This document shows, piece after piece, positions 1 to 7,386 of a stretch of DNA of 12,030 nt. This DNA comes from Eubacteriales bacterium (lineage in GTDB: Bacteria; Bacillota; Clostridia; JAQUNY01): positions 1 to 12,030 of the forward strand of contig JAQUNY010000038.1 in NCBI GenBank assembly GCA_028717405.1, given 5' to 3'. The position numbers were made by a program, and so were the translations under genes. Below the pieces are notes generated by a model. The model did not search any database. It was not told where the DNA came from and saw only the letters and a program-made list of their open reading frames with translations. Position 1 is the first letter of the stretch, and every line of letters begins with the position of its first letter.

Positions 1-512
1 TCTATCAACCGTGGTCCAAAATCATTGTCGTTCATCCTCCGTGACACTTTAATACCTGACGGAACAGAAACTGAAATGATAATAATAAGCGGAACACATA
101 CCAGTAATCCATAAGCCCACTTTTTGGGTTTGGGTTCACCGAAAAAATAAATCAAACCAAGGCCGATGATCGGCATCACAATCAACAATCCAAGAACACT
201 GAAACTGGCTCCTGAAAAAAACCAGATGCAGAAACCTGCCACAGCAATATGTAAAAACAGACCGATTTTTCTCCATTTCAGAGCAATTACTGCCAGTATT
301 ACAAAAATAAAGGTAAACAGCAAATACTGAAACAACATCATACCAATGTTTGCCCAAAGCGATTCAGAGTACCATCCTTCGTGGAAATTTTCTATGGCTC
401 CCCAATATGCCCATATGCCGGAAATAGTCAGCGTAATACCCACACCGATCCAGCCGGCAATATTTTTCAGGCTGCTCCTGGTTGTTTTTTTAATTCCGCT
501 ATTTTTATTCAT
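1..512 (-). CDS. Multi-pass membrane protein, N-terminal part (runs off the left edge)
   Basis: An open frame starts at the ATG at 512-510 and stays open for 170 codons to the window edge. The start reads MNKNSGIKKT and is followed by about five hydrophobic segments near residues 19-41, 58-78, 83-99, 103-124 and 133-152. The last visible residues (VSRRMNDNDFG) leave the membrane and look like the beginning of an extracytoplasmic domain. My recollection is that proteins of this build in other anaerobes continue into a DUF1566/Lcl-like ectodomain, but that part is outside the window. The start lies 17 bp after the stop of the large glycoside hydrolase, so the two are probably cotranscribed. The ribosome binding site is weak (GCGGAAA). 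The junction carries a 25-bp tandem duplication. No function can be assigned. The frame is convincing because it is long, open and strongly hydrophobic. Confidence 0.75.
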   Translation of the reverse strand, partial: MNKNSGIKKTTRSSLKNIAGWIGVGITLTISGIWAYWGAIENFHEGWYSESLWANIGMMLFQYLLFTFIFVILAVIALKWRKIGLFLHIAVAGFCIWFFSGASFSVLGLLIVMPIIGLGLIYFFGEPKPKKWAYGLLVCVPLIIIISVSVPSGIKVSRRMNDNDFGPRLI

Positions 513-542
513 TTAAATTTCCGCTATTTTTATTCATTTAAA
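493..542. repeat. 25-bp tandem duplication at a gene junction (two copies)
   Basis: On the minus strand the block from 542 to 518 is repeated at 517 to 493, with 24 of 25 bases identical. Each copy begins TTTAAATGAATAAAAATAGC. The upstream copy contains the TAA stop of the glycoside hydrolase. The downstream copy contains the ATG of the membrane protein gene. Confidence 0.9.
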
Positions 543-2926
543 ATTATTTCATAAGCCATGGCAGCGCTTCCTTCCGGTGAAACCAGCGTCAGCCTGAACC
601 CGTCGGGCGTCTTGCTCACAGGCGCCTGCATCAGGCGGCTCCCTTCCGGGGCCAAAGCATATGCCTCACATCTGCTGAAAATCGACTCGAATTCAACACT
701 GCCCTCTATCTGATCTATCAGCAAAGGCCCGCTGCCATTATCGATCAGTATTTCACCCTTCCATACTCTATTGGAATTGGTCATGCTCCCTAAAGCGGTA
801 AGTACTAAATGTCCTGACCTGCAAATCGGCTGTCTGTCCTTCGACAATAAAGTTACCGCCGCTTTCTTGTTTTTGATTTCTGTTTTCATCCCCGCTACAG
901 CCCTGACTCCGCTTATATAGCCGCAAATTGATTTTACAAAAGGCGTGCCTATTGTAAAAAGTGCGTTTTTATGGTCAAAACACAATTCCCCGGTATCAGA
1001 TACAAGTGAATCCAGGTTCTGCAATCCCCTGTCGGCAGTAAGAACGCCAAATGCTTTGGCACATTTGTCATAAATCCTGCTGTAGTTTAGCGAATCCCGG
1101 TCAAAAACAGATGTATCTGTAATAACGGCACATGACGAACTGATTTTGCCTATATTTGTCTTCCCGGTATCATTAAGGTCCACAATGAGATCGACTGCAT
1201 CTGGTTTTATGTGCTTATCAAGGTAAATATCAATTTCATGTGTTTTCTGGGCAGTATCGCTGTAGGGGCTTCGTGCATATACGATGGAATGTGCAGCCCC
1301 TGTAAGGTCCATGGAAGGCGTTGACCCCGCTGATACGGCAATATCAGCAAAACCATCGTAGGCCCCATTGTCAGAAAATTTGCACCTGAGTTTTGAAATA
1401 AACGGGATAGTCCCGAAATGCAACGCCCAATTCTGATGCGGCAGAAGTACGTCCTGAATGCTGTGGACGATATCCACGGAATTTTCTGCAGGCCTGACCA
1501 GCTTTAGTTGGAAAATTGCGGATGCTACGCCTGCCATACCAAAAACTGATGGATCATTATATAAATCAAAAGGACCTGTCAAAAATTCTGCTTGCATTTC
1601 TGTCATATTTCCCGTATGGCTGTATGCGTGAAACAACATTCCGTCCCAATCCTGCAAACTTGCGTAAGCAGCCATCATAAGCATTGTTTCTGCTTTAAAA
1701 TCAGTCCCGTAACAATTATTGAATTCAGTTACAACAAAAGGTTTGCCACAGACTGTCGCAGAACAAAGGCGCATTATCATATTCGCTGCCCAGTGGTGTT
1801 TTGCAGGATAAAGCCTTGGGTCACAGGCTACCATTTCATATTTGTGAAAACGGCTCGGTTTTTTCTCAGGATGATTCCAGTAATTATTATTCTCGGTCAC
1901 ATCGGTTTTAGTCATACAGCGGAGCTCCGCAGCCCCTTTACTGTGATTGGAACAATTGATAAGGCATTTGACTCCGAGCTTTCTCAGGTGTGCAGTCATT
2001 TCCGAAATATAATCATCCTGCAAATCGCTCAGGAAACGCATATAATCTGCATATCTTGCAGCTCCCATCGTGCTGCTGTAAGGGTCATCCCATTTCTGAG
2101 GAACTTCTGACCAGCTCCCGATCCTGAAATGCTTCACAGTGCCCAGAAGTGGATTTTCATCATCGTTCAGCGCGCATTCCCCGTTTTTGTTGGTCCATGC
2201 ATCTTTCAGTCTGGAAATTGTGCCATATTTTTCACATAACCACTGATTCCAGCGCAGATCTTTTTCCAGCATGTAGGATGGGTATGCATCCGGCAGGGCA
2301 AGCCAAAAGATGCTGTTTTCATTAACCATCTGTATAACGGCCACAGCCGGCTCGTCTACATAGCGCAAACCTGTATATGGATTAAGATGTGTCAGATAAA
2401 GCTCCGCATATTCCTTCTGAAGCTCGATCAACCTGCGGTTGAACATCTGGCAGTTTTTTAAAGGTTTGCTCTGCTCCATTTCATCACTATGATCCAGTTC
2501 ATCTCCGGGAAGAAACCCACGGCCAACAAACAGGTCCATGTGTATGTATATGCCACGTTTTTTCAGCTGAAACACAAAATAATCAAGGCGGTCCAGGCTT
2601 TCTTCACTGAGTGTCCGAGTGTTACCCTTCTTAAAATCTATGAGTGATCCTTTTTCAGAATTGGCATCAGCAAAGTGAAAACGCACAATGTTTATTCCCG
2701 CGCCTGCCATCCGTTGAGCCATTATTTCACCGGTCACCTTTTCAGGCATAACCGCTCCAAAACATAAATCGCAGCCGAAAAAGCGGATCCTCCTTCCATC
2801 CTCAAATGCAATATGGCCATCTTTATTACAGACAAAGCCATATTTCCCGGCCGGCGGATCCAGTAAAAAAGAAAAGTCCAATCCTCCTGTATAAGGTAAT
2901 ATCCCGTTCATAAAATAGGGTTTCAT
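530..2926 (-). CDS. Clan GH-A-like glycoside hydrolase (cellulase-family TIM barrel), cytoplasmic
   Basis: This is a 798-residue protein whose first roughly 480 residues look like a (beta/alpha)8 barrel of clan GH-A (GH5-like). The N-terminal part has the GRRIRFFGCDL and NIVRFHF motifs (R82, H84). The candidate acid/base is E203 in QMVNENS (the Asn-Glu pair at strand 4). The candidate nucleophile is E401 in FVVTEFNN (strand 7). Residues from about 480 to the end look like beta-rich accessory domains. There is no signal peptide, so it probably acts in the cytoplasm. Its ATG overlaps the TGA of the upstream fucosidase gene (ATGA), which implies translational coupling and a shared substrate, plausibly a fucosylated oligosaccharide or glycoside. 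I cannot assign a numbered GH family or a substrate; proteins like this are usually just annotated as cellulase-family glycosylhydrolase. Confidence 0.8.
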   Translation of the reverse strand: MKPYFMNGILPYTGGLDFSFLLDPPAGKYGFVCNKDGHIAFEDGRRIRFFGCDLCFGAVMPEKVTGEIMAQRMAGAGINIVRFHFADANSEKGSLIDFKKGNTRTLSEESLDRLDYFVFQLKKRGIYIHMDLFVGRGFLPGDELDHSDEMEQSKPLKNCQMFNRRLIELQKEYAELYLTHLNPYTGLRYVDEPAVAVIQMVNENSIFWLALPDAYPSYMLEKDLRWNQWLCEKYGTISRLKDAWTNKNGECALNDDENPLLGTVKHFRIGSWSEVPQKWDDPYSSTMGAARYADYMRFLSDLQDDYISEMTAHLRKLGVKCLINCSNHSKGAAELRCMTKTDVTENNNYWNHPEKKPSRFHKYEMVACDPRLYPAKHHWAANMIMRLCSATVCGKPFVVTEFNNCYGTDFKAETMLMMAAYASLQDWDGMLFHAYSHTGNMTEMQAEFLTGPFDLYNDPSVFGMAGVASAIFQLKLVRPAENSVDIVHSIQDVLLPHQNWALHFGTIPFISKLRCKFSDNGAYDGFADIAVSAGSTPSMDLTGAAHSIVYARSPYSDTAQKTHEIDIYLDKHIKPDAVDLIVDLNDTGKTNIGKISSSCAVITDTSVFDRDSLNYSRIYDKCAKAFGVLTADRGLQNLDSLVSDTGELCFDHKNALFTIGTPFVKSICGYISGVRAVAGMKTEIKNKKAAVTLLSKDRQPICRSGHLVLTALGSMTNSNRVWKGEILIDNGSGPLLIDQIEGSVEFESIFSRCEAYALAPEGSRLMQAPVSKTPDGFRLTLVSPEGSAAMAYEIILNE

Positions 2927-3933
2927 AATCTACAGCCGTTGTCTTCGGCAGCCTTTCTCAAAATTTCCTGAGCCGGCGCCGGGATACGGCCAAGATAATC
3001 AGGCCCAACATTCAGCAGATAATTTATTCCCCGCTCATTAAGATGCTTCCGCAAGCTGATGACCTTTTCAGGTGTTTTCCAGTTGTTATCGAAAGATTTG
3101 TAGCCCCATGTGTCATTGAGTGTTGCCGGTGATTCAAACAGCCCGTCTTTCATATATTCGTCAGGAATCTGATTGTCGCCCATAGACCTGTAGTCGCCCA
3201 ACCCATTGCCAATCCGCGAATTCACAAGGCATCCAGGCTGATAGGACTTGACCATGTCGTAGAGCTCCCTGCTCTGTTCCGGCGATATTGTGCGCGGTGT
3301 GTCAAACCATATCAGACATAGCTCTCCATAATTTGTAAGTATCTCTTTTACCTGCGGTTTGATTTTATTTTCAAAGCAATTGCTGTATTTTTTTACACTG
3401 TTGTCCGGGTAGTCCCAGTCATTTGTCCAGCTCATTACGCCGCAATTCCTGTCCGCAGCAGTATAGCCGCCGCCATCCGGTTCATGCCAGTCCAGATCCT
3501 GCGAATAATAAAGTCCGAGTTTTATTCCATACTTATGGCATGCCTCGGCTATCTCCGCAATCGCATCCCTTTTGAAAGGCGTCGCGTCGTAAAGGTTGTA
3601 CTTATCGACCTTCGAATGGAACAATGCAAACCCATCATGATGCTTGCTCGTTATGACGAAATACTTCATCCCGCTTTCCTTTGCCACACGCACCCATTCA
3701 TCGGCATCAAACAATATCGGATCAAATATTCCCGCCAGCCTGCCGTACTCGCTGTGCGGTATCCTGAAGTATGACTGCGCCCACTCGCCGATCACATTCA
3801 TACGCCGGCCTTTCCATTCACCTGCCGGAAGCGAGTAGAGCCCCCAGTGTATCATCATTCCGTATCCGGCTGTCTTAAACCATTCCCTGCTTTTACCGAG
3901 CACACTGTTTTCATTGCTGTTGCTGTTTCCCAT
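2923..3933 (-). CDS. Alpha-L-fucosidase, family GH29, catalytic domain only
   Basis: A 336-residue GH29 retaining alpha-L-fucosidase that should release terminal L-fucose. Recognisable blocks are MMIHWGLYS (27-35, with the fucose-contacting His-Trp), KYFVITSKHHDGFALF (90-105), KLGLYYSQ (138-145), LIWFDTP with D211 as the expected nucleophile, and NYLLNVGPDYLGRIP (304-318), typical of the end of the barrel. E267 in LFESPATLNDTWGY is a candidate acid/base, but this residue varies in the family. GH29 enzymes are usually 430 residues or more; this one stops after the catalytic domain and lacks the C-terminal beta-sandwich. No signal peptide is visible. It is the first gene of an operon, and its TGA overlaps the start of the next hydrolase gene. 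An upstream ATG about 14 bases earlier is out of frame, so the start at 3933 is preferred. Confidence 0.9.
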   Translation of the reverse strand: MGNSNSNENSVLGKSREWFKTAGYGMMIHWGLYSLPAGEWKGRRMNVIGEWAQSYFRIPHSEYGRLAGIFDPILFDADEWVRVAKESGMKYFVITSKHHDGFALFHSKVDKYNLYDATPFKRDAIAEIAEACHKYGIKLGLYYSQDLDWHEPDGGGYTAADRNCGVMSWTNDWDYPDNSVKKYSNCFENKIKPQVKEILTNYGELCLIWFDTPRTISPEQSRELYDMVKSYQPGCLVNSRIGNGLGDYRSMGDNQIPDEYMKDGLFESPATLNDTWGYKSFDNNWKTPEKVISLRKHLNERGINYLLNVGPDYLGRIPAPAQEILRKAAEDNGCRL

Positions 3934-3960
3934 ATCCAGATATCCATCCTTTCCAGCCTG

Positions 3961-3988
3961 CTTATATTATATATAATTATTACATCAA
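3961..3988 (-). promoter_or_regulatory. Candidate promoter of the fucosidase operon
   Basis: On the minus strand TTGATG (3988-3983) is separated by 16 bp from TATAAG (3966-3961), 27 bp before the fucosidase start. The spacer is pure A/T. The match is moderate, but it lies in the only gap ahead of the operon. Confidence 0.4.
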
Positions 3989-4012
3989 CTGTTTCCCGAA
4001 AATCCCTTCATA

Positions 4013-4032
4013 TAACTATATCTAACTATATC
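4013..4032. repeat. Perfect 10-bp tandem repeat (two copies)
   Basis: The unit TAACTATATC occurs twice in a row (4013-4022 and 4023-4032). The second copy overlaps the stop codon of the small unknown gene. It lies upstream of the fucosidase promoter. It may be simple slippage or part of an operator. Confidence 0.7.
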
Positions 4033-4381
4033 AGAAATCAAACAGAGCCGATGCATCAAATAGGATGTCACTTGGCATACACACTTTATGTTTTTCACAA
4101 AACGCTTTTATAAATTTTTTTGTTGGCTCCTTATGGGTCTGATATTCTTGTGCAAGTTCGATTTTTACATCTTCACGTTTTGAATCAGCCTTTTCCGCAT
4201 CCACATAAATAATTCCGTATAATTTGCCATATGAAAAGTATATTTCATATAATCCCTCTTTTGAAGAAAATAAACTCACTTCTATTTTCCCATCATATAC
4301 CTCATTAATTTCCATATAGGTATTCTTATAATGCCTGCCCTCTTCTGTAAAAAAACCAGTCACATTTTCCCAATTATACAA
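4031..4381 (-). CDS. Small protein of unknown function (TTG start)
   Basis: I do not recognise this family. The start chosen is the TTG at 4381-4379, because a perfect AGGAGG (4396-4391) lies 9 bases upstream and a promoter lies further upstream. This gives a 116-residue soluble protein. The frame also stays open upstream to a TTG at 4516 that overlaps the stop of the previous gene (161 residues), but that start has no comparable binding site. The protein begins (M)YNWENVTGFF. It has alternating hydrophobic residues suggesting a beta-rich first half (EVYDGKIEVSLF, YEIYFSYGKLYGIIYV), then a charged helical stretch (KREDVKIELAQEYQTHKEP) and a C-terminal tail with two cysteines (FCEKHKVC). There are no membrane segments or catalytic motif that I can name. 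It sits between the AhpD-like gene and the fucosidase operon and need not belong to either. Confidence 0.65.
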   Translation of the reverse strand: MYNWENVTGFFTEEGRHYKNTYMEINEVYDGKIEVSLFSSKEGLYEIYFSYGKLYGIIYVDAEKADSKREDVKIELAQEYQTHKEPTKKFIKAFCEKHKVCMPSDILFDASALFDF

Positions 4382-4390
4382 ATCTGAATA

Positions 4391-4396
4391 CCTCCT
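4391..4396 (-). promoter_or_regulatory. Consensus ribosome binding site that sets a TTG start
   Basis: AAAAAGGAGG ends 9 bases before the TTG at 4381. It is the best Shine-Dalgarno match in this region and moves the start of the unknown gene 45 codons downstream of the longest reading. Confidence 0.75.
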
Positions 4397-4456
4397 TTTT
4401 CGCCATCCAGTCTTATGATTATTACGCCAATCAATCTTATGCCAGAGCATCTGAAT

Positions 4457-4485
4457 ATCATACCATATGAGTATGAGCCTTCCAA
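4457..4485 (-). promoter_or_regulatory. Candidate sigma-A promoter for the small unknown gene
   Basis: On the minus strand TTGGAA (4485-4480) is followed after 17 bp by TATGAT (4462-4457). Transcription would begin near 4450, leaving a leader of about 70 nt before the TTG start. This supports reading 4382-4512 as mostly noncoding. Confidence 0.55.
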
Positions 4486-4512
4486 TCCGGACACGTTGAA
4501 AAAAGTTCAGAC

Positions 4513-5106
4513 TCAAAAAGTAATTATTTTTAATCGCATTAAATTAGCTATTATAGAATGTAACATTGCAAAAGGGATGAGAATACTTCCCAGGATTATT
4601 ACCTCAACTTCATATAATAAAGTACTTCTTTTGTCCGGTTTGCCTTTAAATCGGCCGGCAAATGAACCCCATGGGATTCCATATGCATTCCCCATCATAA
4701 TTATCCTGATGGCTCCAAGAATACCATATGCCATAGACAACCCATAGCTTTCCGATATCCGTTCCCATGTCTCCTTTGCAGGCTTACCCCTGCTATCCGC
4801 ATAATGCTGCGCAAACATAACAGCCTGGATCTCATTTGAAGGTATTTCTGTTATAATTCCCGAAAGCATGTTTTGAATCTCTTTATTACTCATTCCTGCT
4901 TCTAAAGCCATTTTTGTGTGTGCATATGAACACATCTCACAACCATTGACCTCAGTTACGGCAAGCATGATTCGTTCAATAAATTCAGGACTAAGCTCGC
5001 CATTTTTCCTGGCTTTTGACATATATGGTACAGAACGCATCGCATTATAAACTGCCGTGTATATTTCTCTTAACGCAAACAGCCTTCTTCCTGAATCAAT
5101 TTTCAT
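4513..5106 (-). CDS. Carboxymuconolactone decarboxylase / AhpD-like protein with hydrophobic C-terminal tail
   Basis: A 197-residue protein of the AhpD-like superfamily. It carries the diagnostic EX3CX2CX3H pattern: E52, C56, C59 and H63 in TEVNGCEMCSYAH, which in AhpD forms the redox-active disulfide and proton relay. Family knowledge suggests a disulfide reductase or peroxidase partner role. The core spans about residues 1-140. The rest is unusual: it includes a hydrophobic segment of about 24 residues (near 166-190, EVIILGSILIPFAMLH) ending in a short basic tail, so the protein may be membrane-attached. The ATG at 5106 has GGAAACGA upstream with about 9 bases of spacing. It lies downstream of catalase and the PerR-like regulator, consistent with an oxidative-stress role, but a 228-bp gap means it probably has its own promoter. 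Confidence 0.85.
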   Translation of the reverse strand: MKIDSGRRLFALREIYTAVYNAMRSVPYMSKARKNGELSPEFIERIMLAVTEVNGCEMCSYAHTKMALEAGMSNKEIQNMLSGIITEIPSNEIQAVMFAQHYADSRGKPAKETWERISESYGLSMAYGILGAIRIIMMGNAYGIPWGSFAGRFKGKPDKRSTLLYEVEVIILGSILIPFAMLHSIIANLMRLKIITF

Positions 5107-5174
5107 AATATCGTTTCCGTCCGTATTATCATTCCTGTTCTCTTTTACATTAATTACTTTTTATCTTTTCACTC

Positions 5175-5188
5175 CTGTAATTTTACAG
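5175..5188. promoter_or_regulatory. Palindrome upstream of the AhpD-like gene, candidate operator
   Basis: CTGTAATTTTACAG is a perfect inverted repeat (6-bp arms, 2-bp centre) located 69 bp upstream of the AhpD-like start. It could be a regulator site, though it is not a clear match to the PerR box. The rest of the 5107-5334 gap holds AT-rich sequence and a hairpin near the regulator gene. Confidence 0.35.
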
Positions 5189-5243
5189 TAGACAACCCCC
5201 ATATTCCCATCTGCCTTATCTGCATCTTTCCTGATAAGATGAA

Positions 5244-5267
5244 AACAAACAAAAAATTGGGTTTGTT
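5244..5267 (-). terminator. Candidate terminator after the PerR-like gene
   Basis: On the minus strand AACAAAC pairs with GTTTGTT (7 bp) around a 10-base loop, followed by TTTC. The stem is AT-rich and the T-tract short, so termination would be weak. Confidence 0.35.
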
Positions 5268-5334
5268 AAAATCTCGATATAAAGTTACTGTTATACTTTT
5301 CCGTGCGGTCTGACCCCACAGTATCTGTCTTTCT

Positions 5335-5727
5335 TTACTGTTCTTTCATTGTGCTGCAGGAAGGGCATACTCCTTCAAAAATCGTCCGGTGTCTCTTTAT
5401 TATGTACCCGGTTTTCAAACTTGCCTGTTTGTCAAGTTTCTCGTTATAAAGCAGCGGTATATCACAAATTGCACCACAGTCAACACATAAAAGGTGATAG
5501 TGCATATCCGTGCGTGATTCATAACGATCAGTAGTCGGCAGCCTGACATGCAGTATTTGCCCCTGGCGCACCAGTACTTTCAGATTGCGGTAAACAGTCC
5601 CCCTGCTGATTTTTTTGTCTGCCATCCTTACATCGAGATAAATCTGATCTGCACTGGGATGGTCACTGTGCGCACAAACAATATCCAAAACCAGCCTGCG
5701 CTGTTTTGTATCTCTCTGTTGCTTCAA
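5335..5727 (-). CDS. perR: Fur-family metalloregulator, PerR-like peroxide sensor
   Basis: A 130-residue Fur-family repressor. The N-terminal winged helix (about 1-70) contains HPSADQIY (H23, equivalent to PerR H37) and the recognition helix region SRGTVYRNL. The C-terminal part has HYHLLCVDCG (H76, H78, C81, C84) and VCPSC (C121, C124), the two CxxC pairs that form the structural zinc site. D89 occupies the position of PerR D104, the aspartate linked to peroxide sensing, where Fur has glutamate. E70 sits where PerR has D85 and is more Fur-like. The start is the TTG at 5727, with AAGGAAG 8 bases upstream; no in-frame ATG fits. It lies 83 bp after the catalase gene with no clear terminator between them, so both are probably on one transcript. 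It likely represses catalase and itself until oxidised. The PerR assignment rests on D89 and context. Confidence 0.8.
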   Translation of the reverse strand: MKQQRDTKQRRLVLDIVCAHSDHPSADQIYLDVRMADKKISRGTVYRNLKVLVRQGQILHVRLPTTDRYESRTDMHYHLLCVDCGAICDIPLLYNEKLDKQASLKTGYIIKRHRTIFEGVCPSCSTMKEQ

Positions 5728-5810
5728 TCAGTCCACTTCCTTTATGTCAGATAATTCACTCCAGCCTTTTCTTTTGACTCAGGCCGCTCTGCCCCGCCTT
5801 CAGCCCTGCC

Positions 5811-7331
5811 TTAACCCTGCATTTTTTCCAAAAGCGTTGCTTTATTCAGAGAATCATTATTCAGCTTCGAAAGCTCTTTCACCTTTTTAAAATCCAGACC
5901 GGCGGCTTTTGCAAAGCGTTTGCCATATTCGGGATCAGCCAGATAACAATGTGCCGCATGACGGTATTTAATATTAACCGTGACTGAAGCCATGTCAGCC
6001 GCAGTATTCTTAATTAAGATCTGTTTTTTGTCTTCCGTCATCACACGCCACAGATTTCCCCCTGCACGAAAGCAATCATCTGTCGGATCATCTTTGGGAT
6101 CATAGCGGTACATTGCGCCATCAAGCTCCAGCGGAGGCTCCATTACCTCCGGACGTGCTGTCCATACTCCATAGCTGTTAGGCGTATAGGCCGGTGCGCT
6201 GCCATAGTTGCCGTCAACACGCATTGCTCCGTCACGATGGTAATCACTGACAGGGACTTTCGCCCGGTTTACCGGTATCAGGTTATAGTTGACCCCCAGA
6301 CGGTAACGGTGAGCATCTCCATATGAGAAAAGCCTGCCTTGCAGAAAACGGTCGGGACTGAATCCGATCCCCGGGACAACATGCGCCGGAGTAAACGCAG
6401 CCTGTTCCACTTCGGCGAAATAATTCTCCGGATTACGGTTCAGTTCAAGAACTCCGACCTCGACCAGGGGGTATTCGGCGTGCCGCCAGATTTTTGTTAT
6501 GTCGAAGGGATTCTCATAGTGTTTTTGTGCTTGTTCCTCAGTCATGATCTGTACATACATGGTCCATTTCGGGAAGTCACCTCTTTCTATAGAGTCAAAG
6601 AGATCCTTTCCGTGGTACTCGCGGTCCATGCCGTTGATCTTCGCCGCCTCTTCATTCGATAAATTTTTGATACCCTGCTGTGTTTTGAAATGGAATTTGC
6701 ACCATACTCTCTCATTCTTTTTGTTGTAGAAGGAGAAGGTATGTTCACCAAAGAAGTGCATATGTCGGAATGAAGCCGGAATACCTCTGTCACTCATCAC
6801 TACAGTGATCTGATGGAAACACTCAGGAAGGAGTGTCCAGAAATCCCAGTTGTTCTGCGCAGAACGACGGCCGGTCCGGGGATCGCGCTTGACCGCACGG
6901 TTCAGGTCGGCGAAATTATGTACATCACGGATGAAAAATGTCGGTGTATTATTACCAACCAGGTCCCAATTGCCTTCCTCTGTATAAAATTTTACCGCAA
7001 CACCGCGAATATCACGCTCGCAGTCCGCTGCACCACGTTCCCCGGCAACAGTTGAGAAACGAATAAACAGGTCGGTTTCGGCACCGGGCTGAAGCACCTT
7101 AGCTTTTGTATACTTAGATATATTGTGTGTCACCTTCAGCTTTCCATATGCTCCCCAGCCTTTGGCATGCATACGTCTTTCAGGTATCACTTCCCGGTTA
7201 AAATGTGCCATCTTCTCCATCAGCCACACATCCTGCATTACAACCGGGCCACGAGAGCCTGCAGTTATGGCGTTTTCATTGTCCGCTACAGGTGCTCCAA
7301 CTTCGTTTGTCAGTTTCTTGTACTCTTTCAT
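5811..7331 (-). CDS. katA: Monofunctional heme catalase (small-subunit type)
   Basis: A 506-residue monofunctional heme catalase that converts hydrogen peroxide to water and oxygen in the cytoplasm. The active-site histidine is H55 in PERRMHAKGWGAYG; many relatives read VHAKGAGAFG here. The catalytic asparagine lies in DLVGNNTPTFFIRD (N127/N128). The heme-ligating tyrosine is Y337 in RLFSYGDAHRYRLG, with R333 nearby. The length matches small-subunit (clade 3 type) catalases, with no extra C-terminal flavodoxin-like domain. The ATG at 7331 is preceded by AGGAG with 7 bases of spacing. The gene is followed by the PerR-like regulator, its probable controller. The upstream neighbour, a membrane protein gene, ends 55 bp before it, so a promoter may sit in that gap, but I see no clear -35/-10 pair. 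It appears intact. Confidence 0.96.
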   Translation of the reverse strand: MKEYKKLTNEVGAPVADNENAITAGSRGPVVMQDVWLMEKMAHFNREVIPERRMHAKGWGAYGKLKVTHNISKYTKAKVLQPGAETDLFIRFSTVAGERGAADCERDIRGVAVKFYTEEGNWDLVGNNTPTFFIRDVHNFADLNRAVKRDPRTGRRSAQNNWDFWTLLPECFHQITVVMSDRGIPASFRHMHFFGEHTFSFYNKKNERVWCKFHFKTQQGIKNLSNEEAAKINGMDREYHGKDLFDSIERGDFPKWTMYVQIMTEEQAQKHYENPFDITKIWRHAEYPLVEVGVLELNRNPENYFAEVEQAAFTPAHVVPGIGFSPDRFLQGRLFSYGDAHRYRLGVNYNLIPVNRAKVPVSDYHRDGAMRVDGNYGSAPAYTPNSYGVWTARPEVMEPPLELDGAMYRYDPKDDPTDDCFRAGGNLWRVMTEDKKQILIKNTAADMASVTVNIKYRHAAHCYLADPEYGKRFAKAAGLDFKKVKELSKLNNDSLNKATLLEKMQG

Positions 7332-7338
7332 TATAATG
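7329..7338. promoter_or_regulatory. Palindrome over the catalase start, possible partial PerR site
   Basis: CATTATAATG is a perfect 10-bp palindrome that contains the catalase ATG. PerR boxes resemble TTATAATnATTATAA, so this is at most a half-match. It is noted only because a PerR-like gene lies downstream. Confidence 0.2.
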
Positions 7339-7386
7339 CTCCTTTCTTCCCTGATATGATATATTGAAGTATTTGAAACGGGTATC

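Noticed and set aside
136..357. A 73-codon minus-strand ORF near the left edge
   Set aside because: It is out of frame with the long, open, hydrophobic frame running from 512 to the edge, which has a proper start after the operon junction.
1592..2110. A 172-codon plus-strand ORF inside the large hydrolase gene
   Set aside because: It lies opposite a well-supported enzyme with catalytic motifs, and its translation has no recognisable domain and skewed composition typical of an antisense shadow.
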